Shown: positions 47,107 to 56,263, numbered from the stretch's first letter. The stretch: DNA of 64,000 nucleotides from Pedobacter cryoconitis (GCF_014200595.1 NZ_JACHCG010000001.1:496001-560000); one strand, 5' to 3'. Numbers and translations are program-made. Notes: generated by a model from the letters alone, not told the origin.

Positions 47107-48453
47107 ATGAAAACTTTAAACCATCTGTTCCGCTGGACACTTTTAATTCTTCCTGTTGCAATTACTATTGGAACTGTCGTTGCTTTTTTTCTCTGGTTAC
47201 TCTCTGCTGTTATACATTTACGATTTGAGTACAAATGGCTGCTGTTTTTATTGCCGGTAGCAGGGGTAGTGATCCATTTAATTTATCAGTCTGTGGGTAA
47301 ATCTTCTGAAAGAGGAAATAACCTGATTATGGATGAAATCCATGAACCCGGTGGTGGCGTACCCTGGCCTATGGCCCCGGTCATTCTGATCACAACTATC
47401 ATCACCCATCTTTTTGGAGGTTCGGCTGGCAGAGAAGGTACAGCTGTACAAATTGGAGGAAGTATTGCCGCAATTTTTGGGAAATGGTTTAAATTAAATG
47501 AGCAGGATACCAAAATGGTGTTAACTGCCGGGATTGCTGCCGGGTTTGGAGCAGTCTTTGGAACCCCGCTGACCGGGGCAATTTTTGCTTTGGAAGTGCT
47601 GACTTTAAGAAGAATTAAATATGATGCCCTGTTTCCGGCTTTGATAGCCAGTGTGATTGCTGATCTTACCGTTGCTGCCTGGCAAGTTCACCATACCGCT
47701 TACCATATTGCTGTTATACCTAAAACCGCTTACTTTTTATCGGATTATCTGCCAATTGATCTTTTCCTGGTGAGTAAAGTCATTGCAGCATCGATTGCAT
47801 TTGGACTGGCCAGTTACTTGTTCTCTTTTGCTATTCACGGAGTTAAGAAGGTCTTTTCCAGGGTTTTTACCATAAGCTGGTTTATTCCGATAGCGGGTGG
47901 ACTTATCATTATTGGCCTGACTTTCCTGCTTGGCAAACCTGATTACTTAAGTTTGGGTGTCGATGCCGAATATCCGGGAGCAATCACTATTCCGTCTGCA
48001 TTTACTCAGGGTGGCGCTGATACCTGGAGCTGGCTCTGGAAAACAGTTTATACCACTTTGACTTTGGGTACTGGATTTAAAGGGGGAGAGGTTACACCTT
48101 TATTTTATATCGGTGCAACACTGGGGAATACAATGTCCGGATTGCTGCATGCTCCGGTAAGTTTATTTGCAGCCCTTGGCTTTATCGCAGTTTTTGCAGG
48201 AGCCACCAATACGCCACTAGCCTGTACAATGATGGGAATTGAATTATTTGGCAGCGAGTATACCTTGTTTTTTGCGGTCGCTTGTTTTACTGCTTATCTC
48301 TTTAGCGGTCATGCTGGTATTTACAGTGCACAAAGAACTGCTGTTCCAAAAATACTGGATGATTCCCATTCCATTCAATCCGCAAACAGGCTGAAAAATA
48401 ATTATTTAGCTCAGAAAATGTCGAGGTATAAAATCCGTTTAAGACAAAAGTAA
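47107..48453 (+). CDS. CLC-type fluoride exporter (fluoride/proton antiporter, EriC-F-like)
   Basis: A 448-residue CLC-fold membrane protein with about ten hydrophobic segments. The gating-glutamate motif is GREGTAVQIGG with Glu110. The chloride-coordinating GSGIP motif is replaced by GGGVP (82-86), losing the Ser, as expected for fluoride-selective CLC-F proteins. The upstream fluoride riboswitch gives independent support for fluoride export. The segment between the two motifs is about 14 residues shorter than in E. coli ClcA. It is a single-gene transcript. General annotation systems would call it a voltage-gated chloride channel family protein. Confidence 0.87.
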   Translation: MKTLNHLFRWTLLILPVAITIGTVVAFFLWLLSAVIHLRFEYKWLLFLLPVAGVVIHLIYQSVGKSSERGNNLIMDEIHEPGGGVPWPMAPVILITTIITHLFGGSAGREGTAVQIGGSIAAIFGKWFKLNEQDTKMVLTAGIAAGFGAVFGTPLTGAIFALEVLTLRRIKYDALFPALIASVIADLTVAAWQVHHTAYHIAVIPKTAYFLSDYLPIDLFLVSKVIAASIAFGLASYLFSFAIHGVKKVFSRVFTISWFIPIAGGLIIIGLTFLLGKPDYLSLGVDAEYPGAITIPSAFTQGGADTWSWLWKTVYTTLTLGTGFKGGEVTPLFYIGATLGNTMSGLLHAPVSLFAALGFIAVFAGATNTPLACTMMGIELFGSEYTLFFAVACFTAYLFSGHAGIYSAQRTAVPKILDDSHSIQSANRLKNNYLAQKMSRYKIRLRQK

Positions 48454-48597
48454 CAAAGTCAATATAGAATGTATTTTGTTCGGTTTAGCAAGCTATTATA
48501 GCGATATTACTTCAAGTTATCTGTGATAACTTTTTGTGCTTATGAACGCTGCTTTGTTAACCTCACCTTTGATATAGAAAGAAATCTCTGTAAAGCT

Positions 48598-49674
48598 ATG
48601 TCAAAAACTAACCTGGATGAAACCGAAAAAATATTGGTGCATAATGCGCGCTCCGCTGTAGTAATTGCCTTACTTTTTATAGTTTGCAGTTCAATTTTGC
48701 TCAGTGTATTTTTAGGGAATAATCAGGCGCCGGAGCATTCATCAGTAGCGCAGCAATTGGCAGGGGCGCAGAAGGATCCTGAAAAAACATCAGCTGCTGC
48801 GGTAGCGAATCCTGTTTCAGCTCAATTCTGGAAAGCTCCTGACGAAAACACAATCCCGGCAGGTAAGGCAGGAGAAATGATCAGGTACGGAAAAGACCTC
48901 ATCGTGAATACAGCTAAATACTTTGGCCCGGGTGGTTCTGTTGCCGCAATTACCAATGGTATGAATTGTCAGAACTGTCATTTGCAGGGTGGAACAAAGA
49001 TATTTGCGAATAACTATGCGGTCTTTTTTAGTAGTTATCCTAAAAAAAGTAACCGTTCAGGCCGGGTTGTTCCTGCTTCAAACCGGATTGCTGAATGTTT
49101 TGAACGAAGTTTGGCTGGAAAAGTCCCTGACCCTTCCGGCAAAGAAGTACAGGCTATACTTGCCTATTTAAAATGGGTTGGGGCGGCGAAGAAAACGCAG
49201 GTTTTCGGTGCTGGTTACCAACGGATCAAATATCTGGACAGAGCTGCTGATCCATTGAAAGGCAAGGTTTTATATACATCAAAATGTGCTTCCTGTCATG
49301 GACAGCATGGTGAAGGCGTACTGGCAGCCGGCAATCAATCCTATACCTATCCGCCATTGTGGGGAGAACACAGTTATAATGATGCGGCGGGAATGCACAG
49401 GCTAAGTAATTTCGCAGGTTTTGTAAAGAACAATATGCCTTTTGGAGTAACTTACCAAAACCCGCAATTAACTGATGAAGAATCCTGGGATCTGGCTGCT
49501 TTTGTAAACTCCCAACCCCGGAAGCATAAAGATCAACATCAGGATTACCCTGATTTAGCGACAAAACCAATCGATTCCCCATTTGGGCCATACGGGGATC
49601 AATTTGCAATGGAACAACATAAATACGGCCCTTTTAAACCTATAGCTGATTATTATAAATCCAATAAAAAATAA
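48598..49674 (+). CDS. Membrane-anchored dihaem cytochrome c, TsdA-like (thiosulfate dehydrogenase/tetrathionate reductase type)
   Basis: 358 residues from the ATG at 48598 (the longer frame from 48523 adds a non-family N-terminus). One anchor segment (AVVIALLFIVCSSILLSVFL, 20-39) precedes two haem c domains with motifs CQNCH (124-128) and CASCH (230-234). The segment NRIAECFERSLAG contains Cys167, matching the unusual cysteine haem ligand of TsdA, and Met280 is a possible ligand of haem 2. TsdA enzymes interconvert thiosulfate and tetrathionate on the periplasmic side. A DsrE-like gene follows after three bases and a binding-protein gene after that, supporting sulfur metabolism. The direction of the reaction is unknown. 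Confidence 0.83.
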   Translation: MSKTNLDETEKILVHNARSAVVIALLFIVCSSILLSVFLGNNQAPEHSSVAQQLAGAQKDPEKTSAAAVANPVSAQFWKAPDENTIPAGKAGEMIRYGKDLIVNTAKYFGPGGSVAAITNGMNCQNCHLQGGTKIFANNYAVFFSSYPKKSNRSGRVVPASNRIAECFERSLAGKVPDPSGKEVQAILAYLKWVGAAKKTQVFGAGYQRIKYLDRAADPLKGKVLYTSKCASCHGQHGEGVLAAGNQSYTYPPLWGEHSYNDAAGMHRLSNFAGFVKNNMPFGVTYQNPQLTDEESWDLAAFVNSQPRKHKDQHQDYPDLATKPIDSPFGPYGDQFAMEQHKYGPFKPIADYYKSNKK

Positions 49675-49677
49675 GAT

Positions 49678-50133
49678 ATGAACACAAAGATTATTATTTG
49701 CAGCCTGCTTTTGATGGTGGCTGGGGTGACTACAAGTTTTGCGCAAACAAAACCACAAGATTTTACCGGGGCTAAGGCTACTTTGAAAAATTATAAAGCG
49801 CTGTATATTTTGAATAGCGGAGACGAGAAGAAAATGACCGGTACACTTAGAAATATGAAGAACGCATTGGACGATCCGCGTCTTAAAGGGAAATTAGAGT
49901 TAGAACTGATTGTTTTTGGAGATGGAGTAGCAGTATACGATAAGAATGGGATATTTGAGAAAACCTTAAAAGAGCTGCAAGCCAGAGGGGTATTACTCGC
50001 GCAATGTGAAAATACGCTCAGAGAAAGACATATTGATAAAAGTACACTGTTTGATTTTATCAGTTTTGTACCCAGTGGTAATGGGGAAATCATTATCCGT
50101 GAACAACAGGGCTGGGCAGTTGTACACCCATAA
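49678..50133 (+). CDS. DsrE/DsrF-like family protein, secreted
   Basis: A 151-residue protein with signal peptide (cleavage after SFA in VTTSFAQ) and a DsrE-like fold: ALYILNSGDEKKMTGTLRNMKNALDD, LELELIVFGDGVAVYDK, LQARGVLLAQCENTLRE. DsrE-type proteins carry sulfane sulfur on a Cys; here the single mature cysteine is in VLLAQCENTL, the family position for the active Cys. Being exported and tucked between a TsdA-like cytochrome gene and a binding-protein gene, it probably handles periplasmic reduced sulfur, which is inference. Confidence 0.83.
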   Translation: MNTKIIICSLLLMVAGVTTSFAQTKPQDFTGAKATLKNYKALYILNSGDEKKMTGTLRNMKNALDDPRLKGKLELELIVFGDGVAVYDKNGIFEKTLKELQARGVLLAQCENTLRERHIDKSTLFDFISFVPSGNGEIIIREQQGWAVVHP

Positions 50134-50141
50134 ATCAGCAG

Positions 50142-51083
50142 ATGATGAAGATTTTAAACCTAAGATTTTTAATACTGGTGGCTATTATACAGGTTTCAGC
50201 CCTGATGCTATTTTCAGATAATGCTGCTGCACAAGCATACCGTTTTGACCCGCCATGGAATACGCCTCCCGAAAGCGAAGTCCAGTTCACTGTTCCCGGT
50301 GTCGATAATGTACCCGATTTGTTTGGTGATATCAATGATCCACAGCTTGTTGTTTTCTTTGCCGGGAACCAGTTTATGGTGATTGACGAGCTCATTGCTG
50401 CTTTTAAAACAGCACATCCTCAATATCAGCGTGTATTTGCAGAAACACTTCCTCCGGGAATCCTGGCTAAGCAGATCGCTACAGGAAGTATCGTAATCGG
50501 AAACCTGCGGATTACGCTAAAACCTGATGTCTATACTGCCGGGAAAAACAGGATTGATCAGACGCCGGAATGGTTTAGTAAAACTGCTTTATATGCAAGA
50601 AACAAACTGGCTATTATGGTGCAAAAAGGGAATCCTAAAAACGTGAAAGGGCTTAAGGATTTAGGCCAGAAAGAGTTACGGATCAGTATGCCTAATCCTG
50701 ACTTTGAAGGTATAGGAAAACGAATAGAGGAAGCTTATGTTAAAGCAGGGGGGGCACAGCTGAAAACTACGGTGATGGAAACTAAATTGAAAGCTCAAAC
50801 TACTTATCTGACTCAAATTCATCATCGCCAGTCTCCGATGCGTATTTTATATAATCAAAGTGATGCAGCACCGCTTTGGTATAGTGAGGCCCATTATCAG
50901 AAAATGATAGGTCACCCGGTGGAGATGATTGAAATTTCTGAGCAGGAAAATATTCATGCACAATACATTGCAGGACAATTAAAGAATGCCCCTCATCCGG
51001 CTGCGGCCAACGATTTTATGGACTTTCTGGTCAGTGCAGAAGCGAATGCTATCTATAAGAAATTTGGATTTGATTTACCTTAA
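50142..51083 (+). CDS. Orphan periplasmic solute-binding protein (ModA-like)
   Basis: A 313-residue exported protein (signal peptide ending NAAA, about residue 30) with the type-II periplasmic binding fold of the molybdate/extracellular SBP_bac_11 group. Diagnostic segments are LVVFFAGNQFMVIDELIAAFKTAHP, LAIMVQKGNPKNVKGLKDLG and AANDFMDFLVSAEANAIYKKFGF. No ABC permease or ATPase gene is nearby, so it may act as a periplasmic carrier or sensor rather than a transporter part. It is the third gene of the TsdA-DsrE operon, with an 8-base gap. Its ligand could be an oxyanion such as thiosulfate, sulfate or molybdate, not determinable from sequence alone. Confidence 0.82.
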   Translation: MMKILNLRFLILVAIIQVSALMLFSDNAAAQAYRFDPPWNTPPESEVQFTVPGVDNVPDLFGDINDPQLVVFFAGNQFMVIDELIAAFKTAHPQYQRVFAETLPPGILAKQIATGSIVIGNLRITLKPDVYTAGKNRIDQTPEWFSKTALYARNKLAIMVQKGNPKNVKGLKDLGQKELRISMPNPDFEGIGKRIEEAYVKAGGAQLKTTVMETKLKAQTTYLTQIHHRQSPMRILYNQSDAAPLWYSEAHYQKMIGHPVEMIEISEQENIHAQYIAGQLKNAPHPAAANDFMDFLVSAEANAIYKKFGFDLP

Positions 51084-51104
51084 CCGGTAACGAAGCCTCA
51101 ATAA

Positions 51105-51140
51105 AAAAGCTGCCTCAACTTGAATTGAAGGCAGCTTTTA
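51105..51140 (+). terminator. Terminator of the TsdA-like operon
   Basis: AAAAGCTGCCT pairs with AGGCAGCTTTT over a 13-base loop. The A- and T-rich ends make it able to act in both directions between convergent genes. Confidence 0.8.
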
Positions 51141-51166
51141 GGATGACTTATAGTAAGCTCCGGATT

Positions 51167-51442
51167 TTAATTTTCATTCAATTTCTCTTCAATACGCTCC
51201 TGAAGCTTTTTCTTGTAGTCGTCATCCAGTCTGATTTCCCGGTCTGCTGCCGAATGAAAAAGCTCATAGACCATCTTATTTATTCCGATACTCTGTTTTT
51301 GAAATAGTCTGCAAAAAGAACAGCCAGTCAGGTGAATGCGTAATTCTACCCTTTCTTTAAAAGTCAACGCAGTAAGTTGCTTCTTCTCAATCAAAAAAGT
51401 GGCTTTTCTGCAATTGTATATGATATCTTTTAGCTCATTCAT
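51167..51442 (-). CDS. Zinc-finger anti-sigma-like protein
   Basis: A 91-residue soluble protein with HLTGCSFC in the middle, an HxxxCxxC zinc-binding signature typical of ZAS-type anti-sigma factors, and an N-terminal Cys (NCRKA). It has no membrane segment. The gene starts three bases after the stop of the ECF sigma gene in the same direction, the usual order for such pairs. It most likely holds that sigma factor and responds to a redox or similar signal through the zinc site; the signal is inferred. Confidence 0.78.
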   Translation of the reverse strand: MNELKDIIYNCRKATFLIEKKQLTALTFKERVELRIHLTGCSFCRLFQKQSIGINKMVYELFHSAADREIRLDDDYKKKLQERIEEKLNEN

Positions 51443-51445
51443 AGT

Positions 51446-52048
51446 TTAAATCCAATTTTTCTGGAGACAAGCTCTCAGGTTAAGTTTAGCGCGGTGAATA
51501 ATCACCCAGAAATTTGAGGGTGTGACTTTCAGCGCCTCACAAATCAAATCAGCAGGCTCATCATCCATATGTTTCATGGTGAATACCGATAACCATAATG
51601 CAGGAAGTTTCTGCATGCACATTTGTAAAATAGATTTCAGCTCCTTATTCATTAAAGGATCATTGGTTTCTATGCCAAATGCTTCTGGGCGGTGTGCTTT
51701 ATTCCAATGTCCATCATAGGGATCGAAAAAATCCTGATCCTGTTGTTCTGTGTCTAAACTACTAGTGTTTTTCCCTAACCCTGATGATTTTTTACGATAA
51801 ACATCGATCACCTTATTCTTTAATATAGCAGTAAGCCAGGTTCGCTCAGAACTCCTTCCTTCAAACCTGTCAATACGCTCAAGCGCGGCTAAAAATGTTT
51901 CCTGAACAAGATCCCGGGCTTGCTCTTCTTCACTAATCCGGGTAATTGCATAGTTAAACAGATAATCTGCATGATTTTCTACCCAATGATGCGGGGTAAG
52001 AACATGCGGTTCTGCCTGTGGTATTTCTTTGCTTTCAGCTATAGACAT
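51446..52048 (-). CDS. ECF-type sigma factor paired with the zinc-finger protein
   Basis: A 200-residue sigma-70 family ECF factor. Region 2 is HADYLFNYAITRISEEEQARDLVQETFLAALERIDRFEGRSSERTWLTAILKNKVIDVYRK. Region 4 is LPALWLSVFTMKHMDDEPADLICEALKVTPSNFWVIIHRAKLNLRACL. The acidic insert (TEQQDQDFFDPYDGHW) between the regions is typical of a Bacteroidota subgroup. Its target promoters are unknown. Confidence 0.92.
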   Translation of the reverse strand: MSIAESKEIPQAEPHVLTPHHWVENHADYLFNYAITRISEEEQARDLVQETFLAALERIDRFEGRSSERTWLTAILKNKVIDVYRKKSSGLGKNTSSLDTEQQDQDFFDPYDGHWNKAHRPEAFGIETNDPLMNKELKSILQMCMQKLPALWLSVFTMKHMDDEPADLICEALKVTPSNFWVIIHRAKLNLRACLQKNWI

Positions 52049-52131
52049 TGGATGATATAAAATACAATAGTCGTGTTTTTCAGATATTCCTTACAAAGTA
52101 TTTTAAAAAAAAAATAATAAAATGAAAGCGA

Positions 52132-52476
52132 TTACAACAGGTCTTTCCTGCAAACCTCATAAAGATCAATCAGTTTTTTTTGCAGTTGCGTAATTTCATC
52201 TTCTCTCAGCATGAGTTTTGCCCTGATTGCCCCTGCTTCCTGGTATTCTGCTGAAGGCATATATTGTTCATCTGTGGAAAGAAGTTCCATCAGGGTGACC
52301 TCAAATATTTCAGCGATCTGCATCAGTCTGCTCATATTAATATCAGTCATACCAGTTTCAATTTTGGAAACTGCGGGAACAGAAAGCTTAAGTTTCTCTG
52401 CCAGAATACTTTGATTCCAGCGCTTTTGCTGCCGGAGGTATTGGATTTTTTTGCTTATAATCTGCATTTCTATCAT
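52132..52476 (-). CDS. XRE family helix-turn-helix regulator
   Basis: A 114-residue regulator with an N-terminal Cro/C1-type helix-turn-helix (ISKKIQYLRQQKRWNQSILAEKLKLSVPAVSKIETGMTDINMSRLMQIAEIFEV, about 7-62) and a C-terminal coiled coil (EDEITQLQKKLIDLYEVCRK) probably for dimerisation. It is a lone gene. It is transcribed the same way as, and 83 bases upstream of, the sigma/anti-sigma pair, but with no proven link. Confidence 0.9.
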   Translation of the reverse strand: MIEMQIISKKIQYLRQQKRWNQSILAEKLKLSVPAVSKIETGMTDINMSRLMQIAEIFEVTLMELLSTDEQYMPSAEYQEAGAIRAKLMLREDEITQLQKKLIDLYEVCRKDLL

Positions 52477-52638
52477 GGTGTGTTTTTTAATATTCCCTCT
52501 GAATTAACAAAGTAGAGATAATAGATTATTTCTAATAAAACAAAGTTGAATAGTAAAAGGAAAGGTACAAATTATTTAAAGAAATATATAATAAGTTAAA
52601 TATGATTTTAGGAAAACGAGAGTTAAATTAAATGTCTG

Positions 52639-53886
52639 CTAGCTTTCGGGATTAAGATCCTGCAACGAATCATTTATTTTAATAATAATCTCATCGAGTT
52701 CAACCGCAGATTTTTCCAGCAGCTGCAATAGTTCTGCCTGCGCTTGCGGGATGTCCGGATCAGTATTCAGCAGCTTAGTCAAACCCAGTATATTACTTAA
52801 TGGGCGGCGAATTTCATGGGAGTTATTCCAGGCGATTTCTTTTAACATGCTATTTTTATGCAATAAGCGTTTCTCATAGTCTTTTCTGACTGTAATATCC
52901 CTTAAAGCGCCTACCATCTTTTCTGTCTTCCCCTGCCCGTCCAGCAGGATAAAAGCCTGGTTGGAAACCTCTTTGTAAATGCCATCCGCACATAAAAACC
53001 GGTACTCACAGCGCCAGGAATTGCTTAATTGCTTAAAGGCCAGTTCCATAGAACTAACTAAGCGGTTTTTATCTTCAGGATGTATTTTATCCAGTACCCA
53101 CTCCCCGGAATCCTCCCGGGCATCAGCCGTATATCCAAAGATTTCTGAAAAACCATTCATCCACTGCATACGATCCGTATAAGGACAATACTCCCAGATC
53201 ACATCATTGGTTACACTGGTTACTGTTTCGTAGGTGTTTAATAATTCCTTAATTTTTTCTTCTGCTTTGATATGCTGCTCCACATCTATAGCAATCACTG
53301 TATAAGCCGGTTTACCCTCATAAACAGTACTATGGTGTGAAATTAGCTGATGAAACAGCATTCCGTTTTTTTTCTGGTGCAGCCATATACCAGTTTCAGA
53401 CCCTTCATCATGTTTCGTTGACAGGTAATCGTTGAGCCTGGAACTTTCTTCCAGAGGCCTGATGTCCATAACTGTCATTTCCATTAACTCCTTTTCGGTG
53501 TATCCATATTTACGGATCATCACATTATTTACTTTCAAAAACTGAAAATTGGTCTTGTCGAACACATAAATGACCGCTGGTGAACCTTCAAAAAGCTGCT
53601 TATAATTTTTTTCTACGGTAGTCAGACTGGCGCGGTACATTTCTATCAGCAGAAATAAGATGGCTGCGGAAACAAACAGGAAAAAGATATTTTTATAAGT
53701 ATACAGCCAGCTGAAGTCCTCGCCGGGAGAAAGCTCGTTTATATTGTCTATCCATCTGGCTCCCATAATCAGCCAGACCCCTCCCAGAACCAGATAAATC
53801 AGAACTATAAGAACTGTACGTTTACGCATGAACTGATAAAGGTAAGCCATTCTGCTTAAAAGCGATTTGTTTAAACTAAGTTTCAT
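52639..53886 (-). CDS. PAS-domain membrane sensor with histidine-kinase dimerisation domain but no ATPase domain
   Basis: A 415-residue protein with two membrane segments near the start (TVLIVLIYLVLGGVWLIMG and IFFLFVSAAILFLLIEMY). It has two PAS/PAC domains (about 92-210 and 212-345; YKQLFEGSPAVIYVFDKTNFQFLKVN, then EYRFLCADGIYKEVSNQAFILLDGQGKTEKMVGALRDITVRK) and a HisKA-like segment with NSHEIRRPLSNILGLTKLL. The frame stops about 50 residues later, where a HATPase domain would normally begin. No frame with N/G boxes continues downstream. It may be phosphorylated in trans, signal without kinase activity, or be a natural truncation. Confidence 0.82.
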   Translation of the reverse strand: MKLSLNKSLLSRMAYLYQFMRKRTVLIVLIYLVLGGVWLIMGARWIDNINELSPGEDFSWLYTYKNIFFLFVSAAILFLLIEMYRASLTTVEKNYKQLFEGSPAVIYVFDKTNFQFLKVNNVMIRKYGYTEKELMEMTVMDIRPLEESSRLNDYLSTKHDEGSETGIWLHQKKNGMLFHQLISHHSTVYEGKPAYTVIAIDVEQHIKAEEKIKELLNTYETVTSVTNDVIWEYCPYTDRMQWMNGFSEIFGYTADAREDSGEWVLDKIHPEDKNRLVSSMELAFKQLSNSWRCEYRFLCADGIYKEVSNQAFILLDGQGKTEKMVGALRDITVRKDYEKRLLHKNSMLKEIAWNNSHEIRRPLSNILGLTKLLNTDPDIPQAQAELLQLLEKSAVELDEIIIKINDSLQDLNPES

Positions 53887-54126
53887 TTATCTTTAAAAGT
53901 ATTTATTTGAACTTCAATTTAATTAAAATCAAGTTAAAACCGCCTTTTACTCTATTTTACGGGTTTAATGATGCTAAAACAATTTTAAATTACTGCAAGA
54001 TTAATTTGTATACCGGATGCCAGATTGCAGGCACTGGCTTTTTTATCAGGTCATCGCTAAAGAATGATAAAAATTATACATAATATTGATTTGACATTAA
54101 AATGAAAATTATTCTGATAAAAGCGG

Positions 54127-54723
54127 ATGTACACAGAAAGACCATACAAAAATGTATTGGAAAGTGAACTGTTAGTTCAGGTTGCCGCCGGAGATCAGAA
54201 AGCTTTCGCAGAATTATTTGAACGTTACCAGGCGCTGGTCTATGATTTTTCCAGCAGGCTCACCCGTTCAAAAATTCAGGCAGAAGAGATTGTCCAGAAT
54301 GTATTTATCAGGATCTGGCTCAAAAGGGCACACCTGGTTAATGTTGAAAACTTTGGTGCTTACCTGAACCGTGCAACCAGAAATCATAGTTATACCGCTC
54401 TTAAGAAAATAGCAGCACAGACCCTGCGCGAAGTAGAACTTACCGGGCAGGTGATTACCGGGGGCACTGATGCTGAACACTTACTCTTATATAACGATTC
54501 GGCTAAAATATTAAAAACTGCCGTTGATTCACTTCCACCACAGCGTAAATTAGTCTATGAATTATGCCATGAACAAGGACTTAAATACGAAGAGGCTGCC
54601 GCAAAACTAAATATATCTCCAGGCACTGTTCATACCCATATGAAATTGGCACTCAAAGCTATCAGGGAACATTTTAAGTATATGGACGCCCTGTTGATCG
54701 TCCTGATGCTGATGAAAAAATAA
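54127..54723 (+). CDS. ECF-type RNA polymerase sigma factor (locus 3)
   Basis: A 198-residue FecI-like ECF sigma factor: region 2 in FAELFERYQALVYDFSSRLTRSKIQAEEIVQNVFIRIWLKR and region 4 in LPPQRKLVYELCHEQGLKYEEAAAKLNISPGTVHTHMKLALKAIREHF. It precedes a FecR anti-sigma gene by 89 bases and a STN-type SusC gene, the same order as locus 1. Confidence 0.93.
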   Translation: MYTERPYKNVLESELLVQVAAGDQKAFAELFERYQALVYDFSSRLTRSKIQAEEIVQNVFIRIWLKRAHLVNVENFGAYLNRATRNHSYTALKKIAAQTLREVELTGQVITGGTDAEHLLLYNDSAKILKTAVDSLPPQRKLVYELCHEQGLKYEEAAAKLNISPGTVHTHMKLALKAIREHFKYMDALLIVLMLMKK

Positions 54724-54812
54724 GCCCCGTTTCCCACAAAAATAATTTATTCTCCAACTGATTACCCCGGTTACAATTTTGGTGAGTCAATAGAACAAAG
54801 ACAGCTCAATTT

Positions 54813-56018
54813 ATGGCAGTTGCGCAAGCAAAATTAAAATTCTTATTCGATCAGTACATGAACGGCTCCGCTTCTGAAAAACAGGAGCAGGAGTTTATGG
54901 GTATAGTCAATAGTGAGCAGCAGAAAGAAGCCCTGCTTGATTTAATGGACCGTTACCTGGAAAGTGAAACTTTTTCACAGGGACTTTCCGCAACACAGAA
55001 AACCAGCATTCTCGAAGTCGTTTTTCACCCTGTTGTCACCAGGAAAGTATTTCCTTTATGGACAAAAATAGTGGCTGCTGCCATGCTCCTGATTCTGCTG
55101 TCAATTGGTACTTATTTCATTAAAAATCAGGGTAAAGCAGTTACCTATAGTCAATATACCGGGGAATTGGCTCCTGGAGGTAACAAAGCCACGCTAACCT
55201 TAGCTGATGGCACAAAATTATCACTGACGGATGCTGCAAACGGAAAGGTTGCTGAACAGGCCGGTGTGAATATCCGCAAAACCGCAGCCGGACAATTGTT
55301 ATATGAACTCAAAGAAACCGCAATATCCAAACTGCAAACCAAAGCAGGCCCGCTTTACAACACTATTTCTACGCCCGCAGGTGGTCAGTACCAGGTCATT
55401 TTGCCCGATGGAACAAAGGTCTGGCTAAATGCCGAATCTTCTTTAAAATACCCGTCATCTTTTGCTGGTTTAAAGCAGCGCAGAGTAGAATTGAAAGGAG
55501 AGGCTTATTTTGAAGTCAGTAAATTAAACGTTCAGGCTAAACATATTCCATTTATTGTGGCCAGCAGAAATCAGGAAGTAGAAGTGCTGGGGACTCATTT
55601 TAATATCAATAGCTATGAAAATGAAGGTGTCAGCGCAACCACTTTATTAGAAGGCCTGGTCAAAGTAAGCCGCCCGGCTGTATTTGAACAAATCATTTCT
55701 CCTGGCGAGCAGGCTTTAGCCGGGCAGGATATCCAGGTAATCCAGGTTGATCCGCTAAATGCTATAGCCTGGAAAAACGGACTTTTTAAATTTGAGAAAG
55801 CAAATATCTATACCATCATGAAACAGTTTTCCAGGTGGTATAATGTAGATGTCGCTTACGAAGGTAAAATCCCTGATAATAAATTTACAGGCGAAGTTTA
55901 CCGGAATATGGACGCCTCCAAAGCATTGCGGATTCTGAGCTATGCAAAAATAAATTTCAGAGTAGAAATCCCTGATCAGGCTTACGCCAGAAAAAAAATA
56001 ATAATCACCTCTAATTAG
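54813..56018 (+). CDS. FecR family anti-sigma factor (locus 3)
   Basis: A 401-residue inner-membrane anti-sigma factor: cytoplasmic N-terminus (1-85), one membrane segment (KIVAAAMLLILLSIGTYFI, about 86-104), a periplasmic FecR domain (about 120-300, ISTPAGGQYQVILPDGTKVWLNAESSLKYP) and a C-terminal DUF4974 domain. Closely parallels the locus 1 FecR in layout and motif order. It partners the sigma factor encoded before it and the SusC after it. Confidence 0.94.
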   Translation: MAVAQAKLKFLFDQYMNGSASEKQEQEFMGIVNSEQQKEALLDLMDRYLESETFSQGLSATQKTSILEVVFHPVVTRKVFPLWTKIVAAAMLLILLSIGTYFIKNQGKAVTYSQYTGELAPGGNKATLTLADGTKLSLTDAANGKVAEQAGVNIRKTAAGQLLYELKETAISKLQTKAGPLYNTISTPAGGQYQVILPDGTKVWLNAESSLKYPSSFAGLKQRRVELKGEAYFEVSKLNVQAKHIPFIVASRNQEVEVLGTHFNINSYENEGVSATTLLEGLVKVSRPAVFEQIISPGEQALAGQDIQVIQVDPLNAIAWKNGLFKFEKANIYTIMKQFSRWYNVDVAYEGKIPDNKFTGEVYRNMDASKALRILSYAKINFRVEIPDQAYARKKIIITSN

Positions 56019-56104
56019 CATAAACCCTACGCTGGCCTGAACCGCCAGTGTTAATAACAATAATCCATTTATCTAACCAAATTAAACTTATGAGCATGAT
56101 GACA

Positions 56105-56180
56105 CACCTACCTTGATGTAGCTACGCTACCGGGGTGGCTGAAGAATGAAGCCGGACAATGATTGGACCCATTGCCCGGC
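56105..56180 (+). other. Structured leader in the fecR-susC gap of locus 3
   Basis: The 245-base gap contains an unusually G+C-rich stretch. The palindrome GTAGCTAC followed by GCTACC lies at 56118-56130. A bulged stem GCCGG-A-CAATG (56151-56161) pairs with CATTG-C-CCGGC (56170-56180). It looks like a folded RNA leader or a small mobile-repeat remnant. No gene is seen in the gap. Confidence 0.45.
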
Positions 56181-56263
56181 AGAAGATTTGAGCCTACCCA
56201 TCCGATTTTATCGGAAAAATTAATCTGAACCAATTTCTGTATTACTCAAACCCATTCAAAAGT

